The notes beneath the pieces were generated by a model that did not search any database, was not told where the DNA came from, and worked only from the letters and a program-made list of their open reading frames with translations. From JBIQJD01 sp044507695 (GTDB lineage Bacteria; Bacteroidota; Ignavibacteria; Ignavibacteriales; Ignavibacteriaceae), in contig JBIQJD010000006.1 in NCBI GenBank assembly GCA_044507695.1, positions 62,001 through 126,000 on the forward strand: a DNA stretch of 64,000 nucleotides. The letters run 5' to 3'. The translations under genes were made by a program, and so were the position numbers. Positions 27,754 to 37,360 of this stretch are shown one piece after another; position 1 is the stretch's first letter, and each line of letters begins with the position of its first letter.

Positions 27754-27768
27754 GCAACTATTGTGCCC
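27754..27768 (-). promoter_or_regulatory. Sigma-54 promoter of the pilin-like operon
   Basis: On the minus strand GGGCAC-N5-TTGC is present (GG complement 27766-27767, GC complement 27754-27755), the exact 10-nt separation of the -24 GG and -12 GC. It fits consensus TGGCAC-N5-TTGC at all bases but the first. Transcription would begin near 27743, leaving a 29-nt leader with a good ribosome site. The gene just upstream on this strand encodes a sigma-54 activator. Confidence 0.7.
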
Positions 27769-27831
27769 TGCATAACCATGTAGATTTGGTGAAAAAAATG
27801 GATTTATTTTGGATTTTATTTTAGATAAGAC

Positions 27832-27867
27832 AAAACTGACGTCAATTCTGTCGGAAACGTCAGTTTT
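27832..27867 (-). terminator. Hairpin terminator after the NtrC-type regulator
   Basis: An 11-bp stem (27832-27842 with 27857-27867) overlaps the regulator's stop codon. It is followed by a modest T-rich stretch on the minus strand and a T-run on the plus strand. It separates the regulator from the sigma-54 promoter 65 nt downstream. Confidence 0.6.
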
Positions 27868-29221
27868 TGTTATTCCTCATCTGCTGCAGTCTGCGCTGCA
27901 ATGTACGTTCGCTTACTCCCAGAATGGCTGCTGCTTTCTGAACATTTCCATTTGTATAATCAAGAACTGATTTGATATGCTGCTGAACAGCTTCATCAAT
28001 TGTTATAAGATTAGCTGATATATTTGAAGCATTAGAAATCTCTGAATTAATATCTATTTCATCCACAGGCTGATCATCCGGGGTTTTTGCCACAGCATTA
28101 AGTATAACATTCTCAAGTTCTCTAACATTGCCTGGAAAACTGTAGCTCTGAAGTTCCTGAATCACTTTATCGGAAAATCCGGAAACATATTTTTTATAAG
28201 TTCTGTTTCCTATCTTTAAAAAATAATCTGCAAGCGGAATTATATCTTCCTTTCTTTCACGAAGCGGTGGAAGATGGATATAGCCTCTGTTAAGGCGGTA
28301 ATAAAGATCAGCACGAAATTCTTTATTGTTTACCGCTTCGGTAAGATTTCTGTTCGTTGCTGCAACAATTCTTAAATCAAGTTTTATTGGTTTAGGATTT
28401 CCAATCCTGTAAATTTCTCCATACTGAATTGTTCTTAATAATTTTCCCTGAAGTTCTTTCGGCAGTTCACCAATCTCATCAAGAAAAATTGTTCCGCCGT
28501 TTGCGGCTTCAAAATACCCAATCTTCTCTGTTGTTGCACCGGTGAATGATCCCTTCTCATGCCCGAATAATTCACTTTCAAAAAGTGAGCTTGATATTGA
28601 AGCGAGATTAACAACTACAAACGGTTTGTCTGCGCGGGGTGAAAATTCATGAATTTTTTTTGCAATTAAATCCTTGCCTGTTCCGGTTTCACCAATAACA
28701 AGTATAGTTTCATTTGTTGGGGCAAAAATCTGAACAAGCTCAAACACCTTATGCATTGCAGGTGATTGAGTGATAATATCATTAAAAAATTTATTGCGGG
28801 GAATAATGCCTGTAGAAATATTTCTTAAAGACTGCCGTTCAAGTTCAAGCAGTCTTTTATCTAATGCTCTTTTTATTGTTAAGAATAAACGGTCTGCATT
28901 AGGAGGTTTTATTATGTATTCATACGCGCCGAGTTTGATTGCATTCAATGCAATTTCAATATCATCAACCGCGGTAACCATAATTATGGGAATCAGCGGA
29001 TGAGTTTCTCTTATCTTTTCAAGCAAAACCAATCCATTCATTTCAGGCATATAAACATCAAGTATTATCACATCCTTTTCTTCCGCATCAAGAATATCCA
29101 TTACTTGAAGCGGGTTATTTACAGATTGGATATTGTTGTAACCTTCCTGTTGAAGCAGAGTTGTAAGAATAGAACAATACTCAGGTTCATCATCAATTAT
29201 AAGGATTGAAATTTCCGCCAT
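27860..29221 (-). CDS. NtrC-family response regulator (sigma-54 activator)
   Basis: The 453-residue protein has an N-terminal receiver (phosphorylatable D55 in IILDVYMP), a sigma-54-interacting AAA+ domain (Walker A at 177-184, loop GSFTGA at 224-229, Walker B GGTIFLDEIGEL) and a C-terminal Fis-like helix-turn-helix (VQKAAAILGVSERTLQRRLQQM). The sigma-54 contact loop reads GSFTGA rather than GAFTGA. It is activated by phosphorylation and drives transcription at -24/-12 promoters. The nearest such promoter controls the pilin-like trio directly downstream. Its cognate kinase is not adjacent. Confidence 0.9.
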   Translation of the reverse strand: MAEISILIIDDEPEYCSILTTLLQQEGYNNIQSVNNPLQVMDILDAEEKDVIILDVYMPEMNGLVLLEKIRETHPLIPIIMVTAVDDIEIALNAIKLGAYEYIIKPPNADRLFLTIKRALDKRLLELERQSLRNISTGIIPRNKFFNDIITQSPAMHKVFELVQIFAPTNETILVIGETGTGKDLIAKKIHEFSPRADKPFVVVNLASISSSLFESELFGHEKGSFTGATTEKIGYFEAANGGTIFLDEIGELPKELQGKLLRTIQYGEIYRIGNPKPIKLDLRIVAATNRNLTEAVNNKEFRADLYYRLNRGYIHLPPLRERKEDIIPLADYFLKIGNRTYKKYVSGFSDKVIQELQSYSFPGNVRELENVILNAVAKTPDDQPVDEIDINSEISNASNISANLITIDEAVQQHIKSVLDYTNGNVQKAAAILGVSERTLQRRLQQMRNNKN

Positions 29222-29380
29222 AAAATTTTTTGCTTAGGTTAGAAATAATTAATCACTGTCTCCGGCAAATTTACATTTATTCTGAATAAAATCTTACAAA
29301 TTGATAATGAATAAGAATTTCATTTGGTTTTTTTTGTATTTTTGCTGCAGGTATTTAAAATTTCAACAGCAGGGAATAAA

Positions 29381-31642
29381 ATGGCAGCTAACATTGATAT
29401 GATAAAAAAAGTTTATTCAGAATTTAAAACAAAACTTGATAATGTAAGGAAAGTAGTTGGAAGACCGCTTACTTACGCCGAAAAAGTATTGTATACTCAC
29501 TTATGGGAAAATCCTTCAAAAGAATTGATTAGCGGAAAAGATTATGCTGAATTAGCACCCGATAGAGTTGCAATGCAGGATGCAACAGCTCAAATGGCTC
29601 TTCTTCAATTCATGTCTGCAGGAAGAAAAACAACAGCAGTTCCATCAACAGTTCATTGTGATCATTTAATTCAGGCACAGGTTGGTGCAAAGGATGATCT
29701 TTTAAGAGCAACAGAAGAAAACAAGGAAGTGTTCGATTTTCTTGAAAGTATCTCACGCAAATATGGAATAGGATTCTGGAAACCCGGGGCGGGAATTATT
29801 CACCAGGTTGTACTTGAAAATTATGCTTTCCCTGGTGGAATGATGATTGGAACAGATTCACACACACCAAACGCCGGCGGATTGGGAATGATTGCAATTG
29901 GCGTTGGCGGCGCTGATGCAGTTGATGTTATGTCTGGAATGCCATGGGAAGTTAAATGGCCTAAATTAATAGGAGTAAGATTAACAGGTAAATTATCAGG
30001 CTGGGCATCACCAAAAGATATAATTCTTAAACTTGCAGGTATTCTAACTGTTAAAGGCGGCACTGGTGCAATCGTAGAATATTTTGGTGAAGGAACAACA
30101 TCAATTTCATGTACGGGCAAAGCTACTATTTGTAACATGGGTGCAGAAATTGGCGCAACTACTTCCATATTTCCTTTTGATGAAAAGATGGCTGCTTATT
30201 TAAGAATTACAGATCGTGCAGATGTTGCAGCTCTTGCAGAAGGTTTGGCAGCCGAACTTACTGCTGATAAAGAAGTGCTGGCAAATCCGGATAAATATTA
30301 TCACCAGATAATTGATATTAATCTAAGTGAACTTGAACCGCACCTTAATGGTCCGTTTACTCCTGATAAAGCATGGCCTATTTCTGAAATGAAAAAAGCA
30401 GTTCAGGAACATAATTATCCCGATAATATTAAGGTTGCATTAATTGGAAGCTGTACAAATTCAAGTTATGAAGATATTGACCGCTCAGCAAATATTGCCC
30501 GGCAGGCGCTTGCAAAAGGATTGAAAGCAGCAACCCAGTTCACTGTTACTCCCGGATCGGAAAAAGTCAGATCAACAATTGAACGGGATGGCCAGCTTGA
30601 TACACTTACAGAATTCGGCGGAATGATACTGGCAAATGCATGCGGGCCGTGCATCGGCATGTGGAAAAGAATGGATATAAAAACCGGGGAACGAAATACG
30701 ATTGTTACTTCTTATAATAGAAATTTTGCTAAAAGAAATGATGGCAATCCTGAAACTCTTGCATTTGTTGCAAGCCCGGAACTAACTACCGCACTTGCAA
30801 TTGCCGGGCGTCTGAGTTTCAATCCGCTTACAGATGAACTTGTTAATGATAAAGGAGAAAAAGTTAAACTCGATCCTCCAACAGGAGAAGAACTTCCGCC
30901 GCGCGGTTTTACAGAAGGTTCATCAGGATTCGTTCCTCCTGCTGAAGATGGTGAAAGTGTGGAAGTGATTGTTGATCCAAATAGCGAAAGACTTCAGTTG
31001 TTAGAACCTTTTCCTGCATGGAATGGAAAAGATTTTATTGATCTTCCTGTTCTGTTAAAAGCAAAGGGCAAATGTACAACGGATCATATATCAATGGCTG
31101 GTCCGTGGTTACGATTCAGAGGACATCTTGATAATATTTCAAACAATATGTTCATCGGTGCAACAAATGCCTTCACTGATGAAACCGGAAGAGTTAAAAA
31201 TATTTTTACCGGTGAATACAAATCAGTTCCTGAAGTTGCACGTGAATATAAAGCTAAAGGAATAGGCTGGGTTGTTATTGGTGATGAAAATTATGGTGAA
31301 GGTTCAAGCCGTGAACATGCAGCAATGGAACCTCGTTTCCTTGGTGGTAAAGCAATCATAGTTAAGAGCTTTGCACGTATACATGAAACAAATCTGAAAA
31401 AACAAGGAGTACTGCCATTAACATTCAGTGATCCTGCAGATTATGATAAGATAAATGAAGATGATCTGGTAAGTATTACCGGACTTGCAGAATTAACTCC
31501 GGACAAACAGGTAAAAATGATAATCAAACATAAAGATGGCTCTGAGGATACCATCCTTCTGAATCATACAATGAATGAAGGACAGATTAAATGGTTTAAA
31601 GCCGGCAGTGCTTTAAATTTAATAGCAGAACAGCATAGATAG
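29381..31642 (+). CDS. acn: Aconitate hydratase
   Basis: The protein has 753 residues from the ATG at 29381, close to the size of mitochondrial-type aconitase. The ATG has AGGGA upstream (29371-29375), while the in-frame codon at 29324 would give a leading hydrophobic extension not expected in this enzyme and lies in promoter-like sequence (TATTTTTG at 29337-29344). The [4Fe-4S] ligands sit in IGSCTNSS and ANACGPCIGMW, and ENYGEGSSREHAA is the substrate-binding signature. It interconverts citrate and isocitrate in the TCA cycle. Being Fe-S dependent, it is a client of the SUF system encoded 20 kb away. Confidence 0.93.
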   Translation: MAANIDMIKKVYSEFKTKLDNVRKVVGRPLTYAEKVLYTHLWENPSKELISGKDYAELAPDRVAMQDATAQMALLQFMSAGRKTTAVPSTVHCDHLIQAQVGAKDDLLRATEENKEVFDFLESISRKYGIGFWKPGAGIIHQVVLENYAFPGGMMIGTDSHTPNAGGLGMIAIGVGGADAVDVMSGMPWEVKWPKLIGVRLTGKLSGWASPKDIILKLAGILTVKGGTGAIVEYFGEGTTSISCTGKATICNMGAEIGATTSIFPFDEKMAAYLRITDRADVAALAEGLAAELTADKEVLANPDKYYHQIIDINLSELEPHLNGPFTPDKAWPISEMKKAVQEHNYPDNIKVALIGSCTNSSYEDIDRSANIARQALAKGLKAATQFTVTPGSEKVRSTIERDGQLDTLTEFGGMILANACGPCIGMWKRMDIKTGERNTIVTSYNRNFAKRNDGNPETLAFVASPELTTALAIAGRLSFNPLTDELVNDKGEKVKLDPPTGEELPPRGFTEGSSGFVPPAEDGESVEVIVDPNSERLQLLEPFPAWNGKDFIDLPVLLKAKGKCTTDHISMAGPWLRFRGHLDNISNNMFIGATNAFTDETGRVKNIFTGEYKSVPEVAREYKAKGIGWVVIGDENYGEGSSREHAAMEPRFLGGKAIIVKSFARIHETNLKKQGVLPLTFSDPADYDKINEDDLVSITGLAELTPDKQVKMIIKHKDGSEDTILLNHTMNEGQIKWFKAGSALNLIAEQHR

Positions 31643-31690
31643 GTAGATTGTTAACACGGATTTTATAAATGATTTCAAAGATATAATTAG

Positions 31691-31722
31691 AAATAAATCC
31701 CTTCTCTTGAAGGGATTTATTT
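31691..31722 (+). terminator. Intrinsic terminator after aconitase
   Basis: A perfect 13-bp stem (31691-31703 with 31710-31722) with a 6-nt loop starts 49 nt after the acn stop and is followed by CTTTGATTT. Confidence 0.75.
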
Positions 31723-31741
31723 CTTTGATTTCAGGCTAAAT

Positions 31742-32075
31742 AATAAAGCTGCTGAAGGAGCGTTAGAAGAAGCTAGTTAGCATTAGATAATGATAGACTT
31801 CATCTTGCTGCAGATAGAATTTATTATACCGCCTTCTAAATAATTTCCGCATTAGCACATAAGGATAATTTTAATAGTTCAAAACATGTCAATTATTGGG
31901 ATGCTTTAATAAGAATTATGTAAATACCGGTATAATGCATCAGGAATCAGGAAAAGTTTACCAGATAGCTTTTAGAGAAGATCTTTTAACTTTTGATAGA
32001 GAGGGATTGAATAAAAAATTTGAAAAGATGAAATCTTTTGTGAATGAAATTAAAAACCGGTTTTTATTAAATTAA
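31742..32075 (+). pseudogene. Decayed HEPN-domain gene
   Basis: Stitching the three plus frames yields a HEPN domain: KAAEGALEEA, then DNDRLHLAADRIYYTAF, IISALAHKDNFNSSKH and VNYWDALIRIM, then NTGIMHQESGKVYQIAF and a C-terminal FDREGLNKKFEKMKSFVNEI helix ending at 32075. The frame breaks near 31780 and 31921 and stop codons interrupt it near 31840. HEPN proteins are often toxins or RNases paired with MNT nucleotidyltransferase antitoxins; no MNT gene is visible nearby. The region is a remnant, not a functional gene. From 32076 to 32195 only non-coding sequence is seen. Confidence 0.7.
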
Positions 32076-32195
32076 TCAGAAAGAAAATTTTTAAGTCTGC
32101 TTATCCATTTAATTGGAACTTTTCACCCCTCACATCAATATAGTATTCCGTTGTGTTTATTATTATTTTTCTTTAAGAATTAACAACGATAATTA

Positions 32196-34292
32196 ATGAT
32201 TTTTCTAAATCCTGCTGTACTGCTTGGTTTAATTGCGGCTTCTATTCCGGTAATAATACATCTGCTGAATCTGAGAAAATTAAAGAAGATTGAATTCAGC
32301 ACATTATCTTTTCTGAAAGAGCTTCAAAAAAACAAAATCAGAAAAATTAAAATTAAGCAATGGTTTCTACTTGCTTTACGAATTGCAATTATTTTGTTAC
32401 TTGTTTTGGCATTTGCGCGGCCAACGCTTGAGGGTGTTGCAATTGGCGGAACAACATCTGCAGCAAAAACCTCCGCTGTTTTTATACTTGATGATACATA
32501 CAGCATGAGTGTAGTGGATGGCAACGGTTCTTATTTTAATCAGGCAAAATCTGTTTTAAAAGAAATTCTTAATCAGTTCCAGGAAGGTGATGATGCTGCA
32601 CTTCTCTTAGTTTCAGAGAAAAATGAAGAATTGCAGTTATCAAATAATTTATCCCAGATAATCAAACAAATTGATGAAGCAGAAATTTCTTCTGCAAGCG
32701 GAACCCTGCACAATTCAATAATAGAAGCGGGAAACCTGCTTGCCGGATCAAATAATTTTAACAAAGAGATTTACATCGTTTCTGATTTTCAAAAAAATCG
32801 TTTGGCGGAAGAAAATTCATTCACAGATCTTGGTGAACTGATGAATGAAAAAATAAAATTGTACACTATTAATTATTCAGGTAAAAATGCTTTTAACATT
32901 TCTATTGATGAAATAAAAATTAATACGAAGATTTTTCAAAAAGATAAACCTGTCAGCGTGAGTGTTACGGTAACAAATCACAGCAGCCGCGATTGGAACG
33001 ATGGTGTTGTTTCATTATTTGTTAATGGTGAAAGAAGTGCACAGCAAAGTGCAGTAATTCCTGCGGGAGAATCTGCCGTACTTAATTTAGAAACTGCAGT
33101 TAAAACAACAGGAAAAATTGAATTGTATGTTGAAATTGAAGACGATGATATTATTGCGGATAACAAGCGCTATATCATTTTAAATATTCCTGCTGAAATT
33201 CCTGTTATGATTTTTGGCGAACGAAATTCCGATTATAATTTTTTAAAACTTGCATTAAGTGCTGTGGATGAAAATGAAAGTACACTTAAAATTTCAAACA
33301 AAGGAACAAACCAGTTTGCTTCTGTTAATCTTGCGCAATATGATGTAATTATTTTAACAGGAGCAGAAAATATTTCTAATCCGGATCGATTGAAAAATTT
33401 TATTATTAACGGCGGCGGGGTTTTTATAATTCCCGGTGAAAATACAAATGCAGATAATTTCAATAAATTAATGAACGCGCTTGAACTTCCGGCCGCAGCA
33501 GGTGAAAGCGGTTCCGCTGATGAAACTGAAAATGCAATTGCTTTTCAGCAGACGGAAATTAATCATCCGGTTTTCCAGGATATTTTTTCAAAACAGGAAG
33601 TAAAGAAAATTGAATCACCTGATATTTACAAACATTTAAGAATTACTCCCGGCGGAACAGGTTTAAGTATAATTTCGTTAATGGATAATTCTTCCTTTCT
33701 TACTGAATACAAATCAGGTAAGGGAAAAATTTGTGTTCTTAATACTGCAGCAGTGCTAAGCTGGAGTAATTTTCCATTAAAAAGTATATTCGCTCCGTTG
33801 ATGAACAAATCAGTTTACTATCTTGCTTCAAAAGATGTGCAGCAGGAAGAATACACTGTCGGTTCTGATATAAATATTAATCTCAGCAGCGCATCTCTTC
33901 CACAAGTTAAAATTGTTAAGCCCGATAACACAGAAGAGTTTGTAAATCTTTCCCGTGAGCAAAATTATATTTCTTTCAGCAGCACAAGCCAAACTGGTAT
34001 TTACACTGTTTACAGCGGAGAGAATCTGGTTGATAATTTTTCCGTGAATACTGATCAAAGAGAATCAACAACTGATTATCTTACTGAAATCGAATTTGAA
34101 GAATATCTTAATAAAATTAATTTTAAAGGAAATTATATTTCAATTAACCGGAATGAAAATCCTGCTGAAATTATTATGCATGCAAGATTCGGATCAGAGC
34201 TGTGGAAATTATTTTTAATAGCTGCATTAATTCTTGCTGTAGTTGAAATGGCAGTTGCTAGAAATGCTAAAAAAGATTTAAATGAAATATAA
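32196..34292 (+). CDS. BatA-type membrane-anchored von Willebrand A protein
   Basis: A 698-residue protein. It opens with the BatA N-terminal pattern: a membrane helix at 3-20, HLLNLRKLKKIEFSTLSFLK, and a second helix (FLLALRIAIILLLVLAFARP). A von Willebrand A domain follows, with the MIDAS-like DDTYSMS near 97. A large beta-rich region continues to a C-terminal membrane helix near 672-690. Such proteins occur next to MoxR ATPases and DUF58 proteins in the bat operon; none of those is in the window. The DUF4159 and DUF4175 genes, often linked functionally, lie 6-9 kb downstream. Role unknown beyond envelope-associated complex assembly. Confidence 0.78.
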   Translation: MIFLNPAVLLGLIAASIPVIIHLLNLRKLKKIEFSTLSFLKELQKNKIRKIKIKQWFLLALRIAIILLLVLAFARPTLEGVAIGGTTSAAKTSAVFILDDTYSMSVVDGNGSYFNQAKSVLKEILNQFQEGDDAALLLVSEKNEELQLSNNLSQIIKQIDEAEISSASGTLHNSIIEAGNLLAGSNNFNKEIYIVSDFQKNRLAEENSFTDLGELMNEKIKLYTINYSGKNAFNISIDEIKINTKIFQKDKPVSVSVTVTNHSSRDWNDGVVSLFVNGERSAQQSAVIPAGESAVLNLETAVKTTGKIELYVEIEDDDIIADNKRYIILNIPAEIPVMIFGERNSDYNFLKLALSAVDENESTLKISNKGTNQFASVNLAQYDVIILTGAENISNPDRLKNFIINGGGVFIIPGENTNADNFNKLMNALELPAAAGESGSADETENAIAFQQTEINHPVFQDIFSKQEVKKIESPDIYKHLRITPGGTGLSIISLMDNSSFLTEYKSGKGKICVLNTAAVLSWSNFPLKSIFAPLMNKSVYYLASKDVQQEEYTVGSDININLSSASLPQVKIVKPDNTEEFVNLSREQNYISFSSTSQTGIYTVYSGENLVDNFSVNTDQRESTTDYLTEIEFEEYLNKINFKGNYISINRNENPAEIIMHARFGSELWKLFLIAALILAVVEMAVARNAKKDLNEI

Positions 34293-34369
34293 AACACGGT
34301 GATAAGAAACATCAAAGAATTTTTAACAATTATTAGTTTGAAAAAAATAAGAAGGAGAAGTATTTATAA

Positions 34370-35632
34370 ATGATAGAAGTTTCGCGAAGGAACAATGAAC
34401 GGGCAATTTTAGCAGCACTAAATACTAAGGAACTAAGCAGGGAAATAGTTGAAGAACATCTTGATGAACTTGAAGAACTGGCATTAACTGCCGGCGCTGA
34501 AACTATTATAAAAATTATTCAGGATCGTTTTGCAATTGATTCTGCTTATTACATTGGAAAAGGAAAAGCAGAAGAGCTTGCACAGCTTGTTGAACTGAAT
34601 GAAATTGATCTTGTAATTTTTGATGATGATCTAACCCCTGTTCAGGTTAGGAATCTTGAAAAACTTATTAATAAAAAAATACTGGATAGAAGTGGACTGA
34701 TACTTGATATTTTCGCATCGCGTGCAAAAACAAAGGAAGCAAAAACACAGGTTGAACTTGCACAGCTTCAATATATGCTGCCAAGACTTACAAGAGCGTG
34801 GACTCACTTATCAAAACAGTACGGCGGTATCGGTACAAAAGGTCCGGGTGAAACACAGATAGAAACAGACAGAAGAATTATCAGAACGAGAATCAGTCAT
34901 TTAAAAGATAAACTTGGCAAGATTGAAGCACAGCGTGAGACTCAAACTTCAGGCAGGAAAGATTTTATAAAAATATCACTTGTTGGATATACGAATGCCG
35001 GCAAATCAACCTTATTTAATACTCTTACAAATGCGGGAGTTTTTGCCGAAGATAAATTATTTGCAACACTTGATTCAACCACGCGCACTCTTGATTTAGG
35101 CAGAAAAGAAAAAATGCTGATAAGCGATACGGTTGGATTTATCCGCAAACTTCCTCCGCATCTTGTCGCTTCATTTAAAAGTACATTGAATGAAGTTCGC
35201 GATGCAGATATCATACTTCATGTTATTGATATTACGCATGATTATTTTGAAGATCATCTGCAGGTTGTTGAATCTACACTTAAAGATCTTAAAGTAGAAG
35301 GAAAGATAATTATTAAAGTTTTTAATAAGATTGATTCGCTTAAAGAAAAATCAAGAATGGATTTTGTAAGAAATAAATATAAAAACAGTGTACTGATTTC
35401 TGCTGCAAGAGGAATTAATTTATCATCACTAAAAAATAAAATTACCGCTGAAGTTGAAAATTCTTTTATTGAAGAAAACGTTGATTTGAATCTTGCCGAT
35501 TCAAAGACCGCTGCACAAATTTATTCACTTGCAGAAGTTGTTTCAACAAAGTATGATGATAAAATTCATATAACATACCGTACCAACAAACGGAATTCCG
35601 AAAAAATAAAAAAAATAATTTATGGCGGATAG
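34370..35632 (+). CDS. hflX: GTPase HflX
   Basis: The 420-residue protein carries the HflX-specific N-domain with PGETQIETDRR (about 159-169) and a G domain: G1 GYTNAGKST (206-214), G3 DTVGFIRKLP, G4 NKID. HflX splits and rescues stalled ribosomes. An AAGGAG Shine-Dalgarno precedes the start. The 3' end overlaps the next gene by 11 nt, so the two are translationally coupled. Confidence 0.95.
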   Translation: MIEVSRRNNERAILAALNTKELSREIVEEHLDELEELALTAGAETIIKIIQDRFAIDSAYYIGKGKAEELAQLVELNEIDLVIFDDDLTPVQVRNLEKLINKKILDRSGLILDIFASRAKTKEAKTQVELAQLQYMLPRLTRAWTHLSKQYGGIGTKGPGETQIETDRRIIRTRISHLKDKLGKIEAQRETQTSGRKDFIKISLVGYTNAGKSTLFNTLTNAGVFAEDKLFATLDSTTRTLDLGRKEKMLISDTVGFIRKLPPHLVASFKSTLNEVRDADIILHVIDITHDYFEDHLQVVESTLKDLKVEGKIIIKVFNKIDSLKEKSRMDFVRNKYKNSVLISAARGINLSSLKNKITAEVENSFIEENVDLNLADSKTAAQIYSLAEVVSTKYDDKIHITYRTNKRNSEKIKKIIYGG

Positions 35633-37187
35633 GCAGCTTCTTATAGATGGCAGCTCATTAACGATTGATAAAATCGAATCGTTTTTAATCAATAATCCTG
35701 ATATAAAAATTTCAGGTGCATCAAAAAAAAGAATTGAAAAATCACGCAATCTTATTGAAGAATGGGTAAACAGCGGAGAAGTAGTTTATGGTGTTACAAC
35801 TGGCTTTGGTGAGTTTGCAAACGTAAATATTTCAAGTGAAAATCTTGAAACACTTCAGGAGAATCTGATTTTAAGCCATGCAGCAGGCTGCGGTGATTTT
35901 CTACCTCCTGCAATTGTTAAGATAATGATGCTATTAAGATTGAATGCACTTGCAAGAGGCTTTTCCGGAATTCGTTATTCAGTTCTTGAAATGATGATCC
36001 GGATGATTAAGAACAATATCATTCCTGTTATTCCTTCGCAGGGTTCTGTTGGTTCAAGCGGTGATCTCGTTCAGCTTTCACATCTCGTACTTCCGATGCT
36101 TGGTAAAGGAAACGTGCAGATCATTCCAAATATACTGGATGAGAATGCTTCATCCGCTGAGATAATTTCTGCAGCGCATGCATTAAAAAAATTCAAACTT
36201 AATCCGATAAAATTAAAAGCAAAAGAAGGTTTGGCGCTGATAAACGGCACTCAAATGATGACCGCATTTGCTGCTTACATTTCTATCCGTGTAAAAAAAT
36301 TAATTAAGCTTGCAGATATTTCAGCAGCACTTTCTCATGAAGCCTTGCGTGCAACTGATAAGGCATTTGATGAAAGGATTCATCAGCTCCGCCCGTTTCC
36401 CGGGCAAATTACTACTGCAAAAAATATTCTCCAATTAATTAAAAACAGTGAGATAAGAAAATCTCATTTAACAAATGATACTCGTGTACAGGATGCATAT
36501 TCAATCAGATGCGTGCCGCAAATACACGGCGCATCACGTGATGCAATTGATTACGTTATTTCTCGTGTTGAAATAGAAATTAACTCTGTAAATGATAATC
36601 CAATTATTTTTCCGGATACTCGTGAACATATTGAAGGCGGAAATTTTCATGGTCAATCAATGGCGCTGGCAATTGATTTTATGGCAATTGCTTTATCAGA
36701 ATTGGCAAATGTTTCCGAAAGAAGAATTGAAAGAATGGTAAATGGAAATCTAAGCGGACTGCCCAGATTTCTTGCTGTTAACGGCGGATTAAATTCCGGA
36801 TTAATGATTGCACAATATACAGCCGCAAGTATTGTTTCAGAAAATAAAGTTCTATCTCATCCTGCCAGTGTCGATTCAATTCCAACTTCTGCTAACCAGG
36901 AAGATCATAATTCAATGGGATCAATTGCTGCACAAAAGTGTTACCGTGTTATGCAGAATCTTGAAAGTGTCCTTGCAATTGAATTACTAACCGCAGCTCA
37001 GGCTGTGGAATTTTTAAAGCCGCTTAAATGCGGAGTTGGAACTGAAACTGCTTACCGTGAAATAAGAAAAGTAATTCCTCCGCTTGAAAAAGACAGGCTG
37101 TTGTATGATGATATAAAAAAAGTAATCAGCCTTGTTAGGAATAATGTAATTCTCGATGCCGTAAAGAAAAAAGTTAAATTGAATTGA
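35622..37187 (+). CDS. hutH: Histidine ammonia-lyase family (HAL/PAL) enzyme with Ser-Ser-Gly MIO triad
   Basis: This 521-residue protein has the lyase fold and conserved active-site blocks: VYGVTTGFGE with Tyr56, QDAYSIRCVPQIHGA, LINGTQ, and HPASVDSIPTSANQEDHNSMG. All are close to histidine ammonia-lyase. The MIO cofactor triad, normally Ala-Ser-Gly, reads Ser145-Ser146-Gly147 within GSVGSSGDL. The triad serine is kept so the MIO should still form. HAL deaminates histidine to urocanate. No other hut gene (hutU, hutI) is nearby, so other substrates, including tyrosine, cannot be excluded. It overlaps hflX by 11 nt. Confidence 0.75.
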   Translation: MADRQLLIDGSSLTIDKIESFLINNPDIKISGASKKRIEKSRNLIEEWVNSGEVVYGVTTGFGEFANVNISSENLETLQENLILSHAAGCGDFLPPAIVKIMMLLRLNALARGFSGIRYSVLEMMIRMIKNNIIPVIPSQGSVGSSGDLVQLSHLVLPMLGKGNVQIIPNILDENASSAEIISAAHALKKFKLNPIKLKAKEGLALINGTQMMTAFAAYISIRVKKLIKLADISAALSHEALRATDKAFDERIHQLRPFPGQITTAKNILQLIKNSEIRKSHLTNDTRVQDAYSIRCVPQIHGASRDAIDYVISRVEIEINSVNDNPIIFPDTREHIEGGNFHGQSMALAIDFMAIALSELANVSERRIERMVNGNLSGLPRFLAVNGGLNSGLMIAQYTAASIVSENKVLSHPASVDSIPTSANQEDHNSMGSIAAQKCYRVMQNLESVLAIELLTAAQAVEFLKPLKCGVGTETAYREIRKVIPPLEKDRLLYDDIKKVISLVRNNVILDAVKKKVKLN

Positions 37188-37360
37188 ATTTCCCGTAAAC
37201 TGATGAATCGGTTTCTGCAGCTTTTCTGTCATTAGCATTTTACCCACGATTAAAATATTAGTTATATATTTTTCAATTCATTTGTCTATGGGGATGAAAA
37301 AGATAATCCTTATATTGCAGGCAGATTGATCAATTAATTTTTTACTAACTGACTATCACA

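Noticed and set aside
29324..29380. Upstream in-frame start for aconitase
   Set aside because: It would place a hydrophobic leader before the conserved N-terminus and overlaps a promoter-like box; ATG 29381 has a good ribosome site.
34333..34340. TTAGTTTG as hflX promoter
   Set aside because: One mismatch in the -7 box and no TTG at the expected distance upstream.
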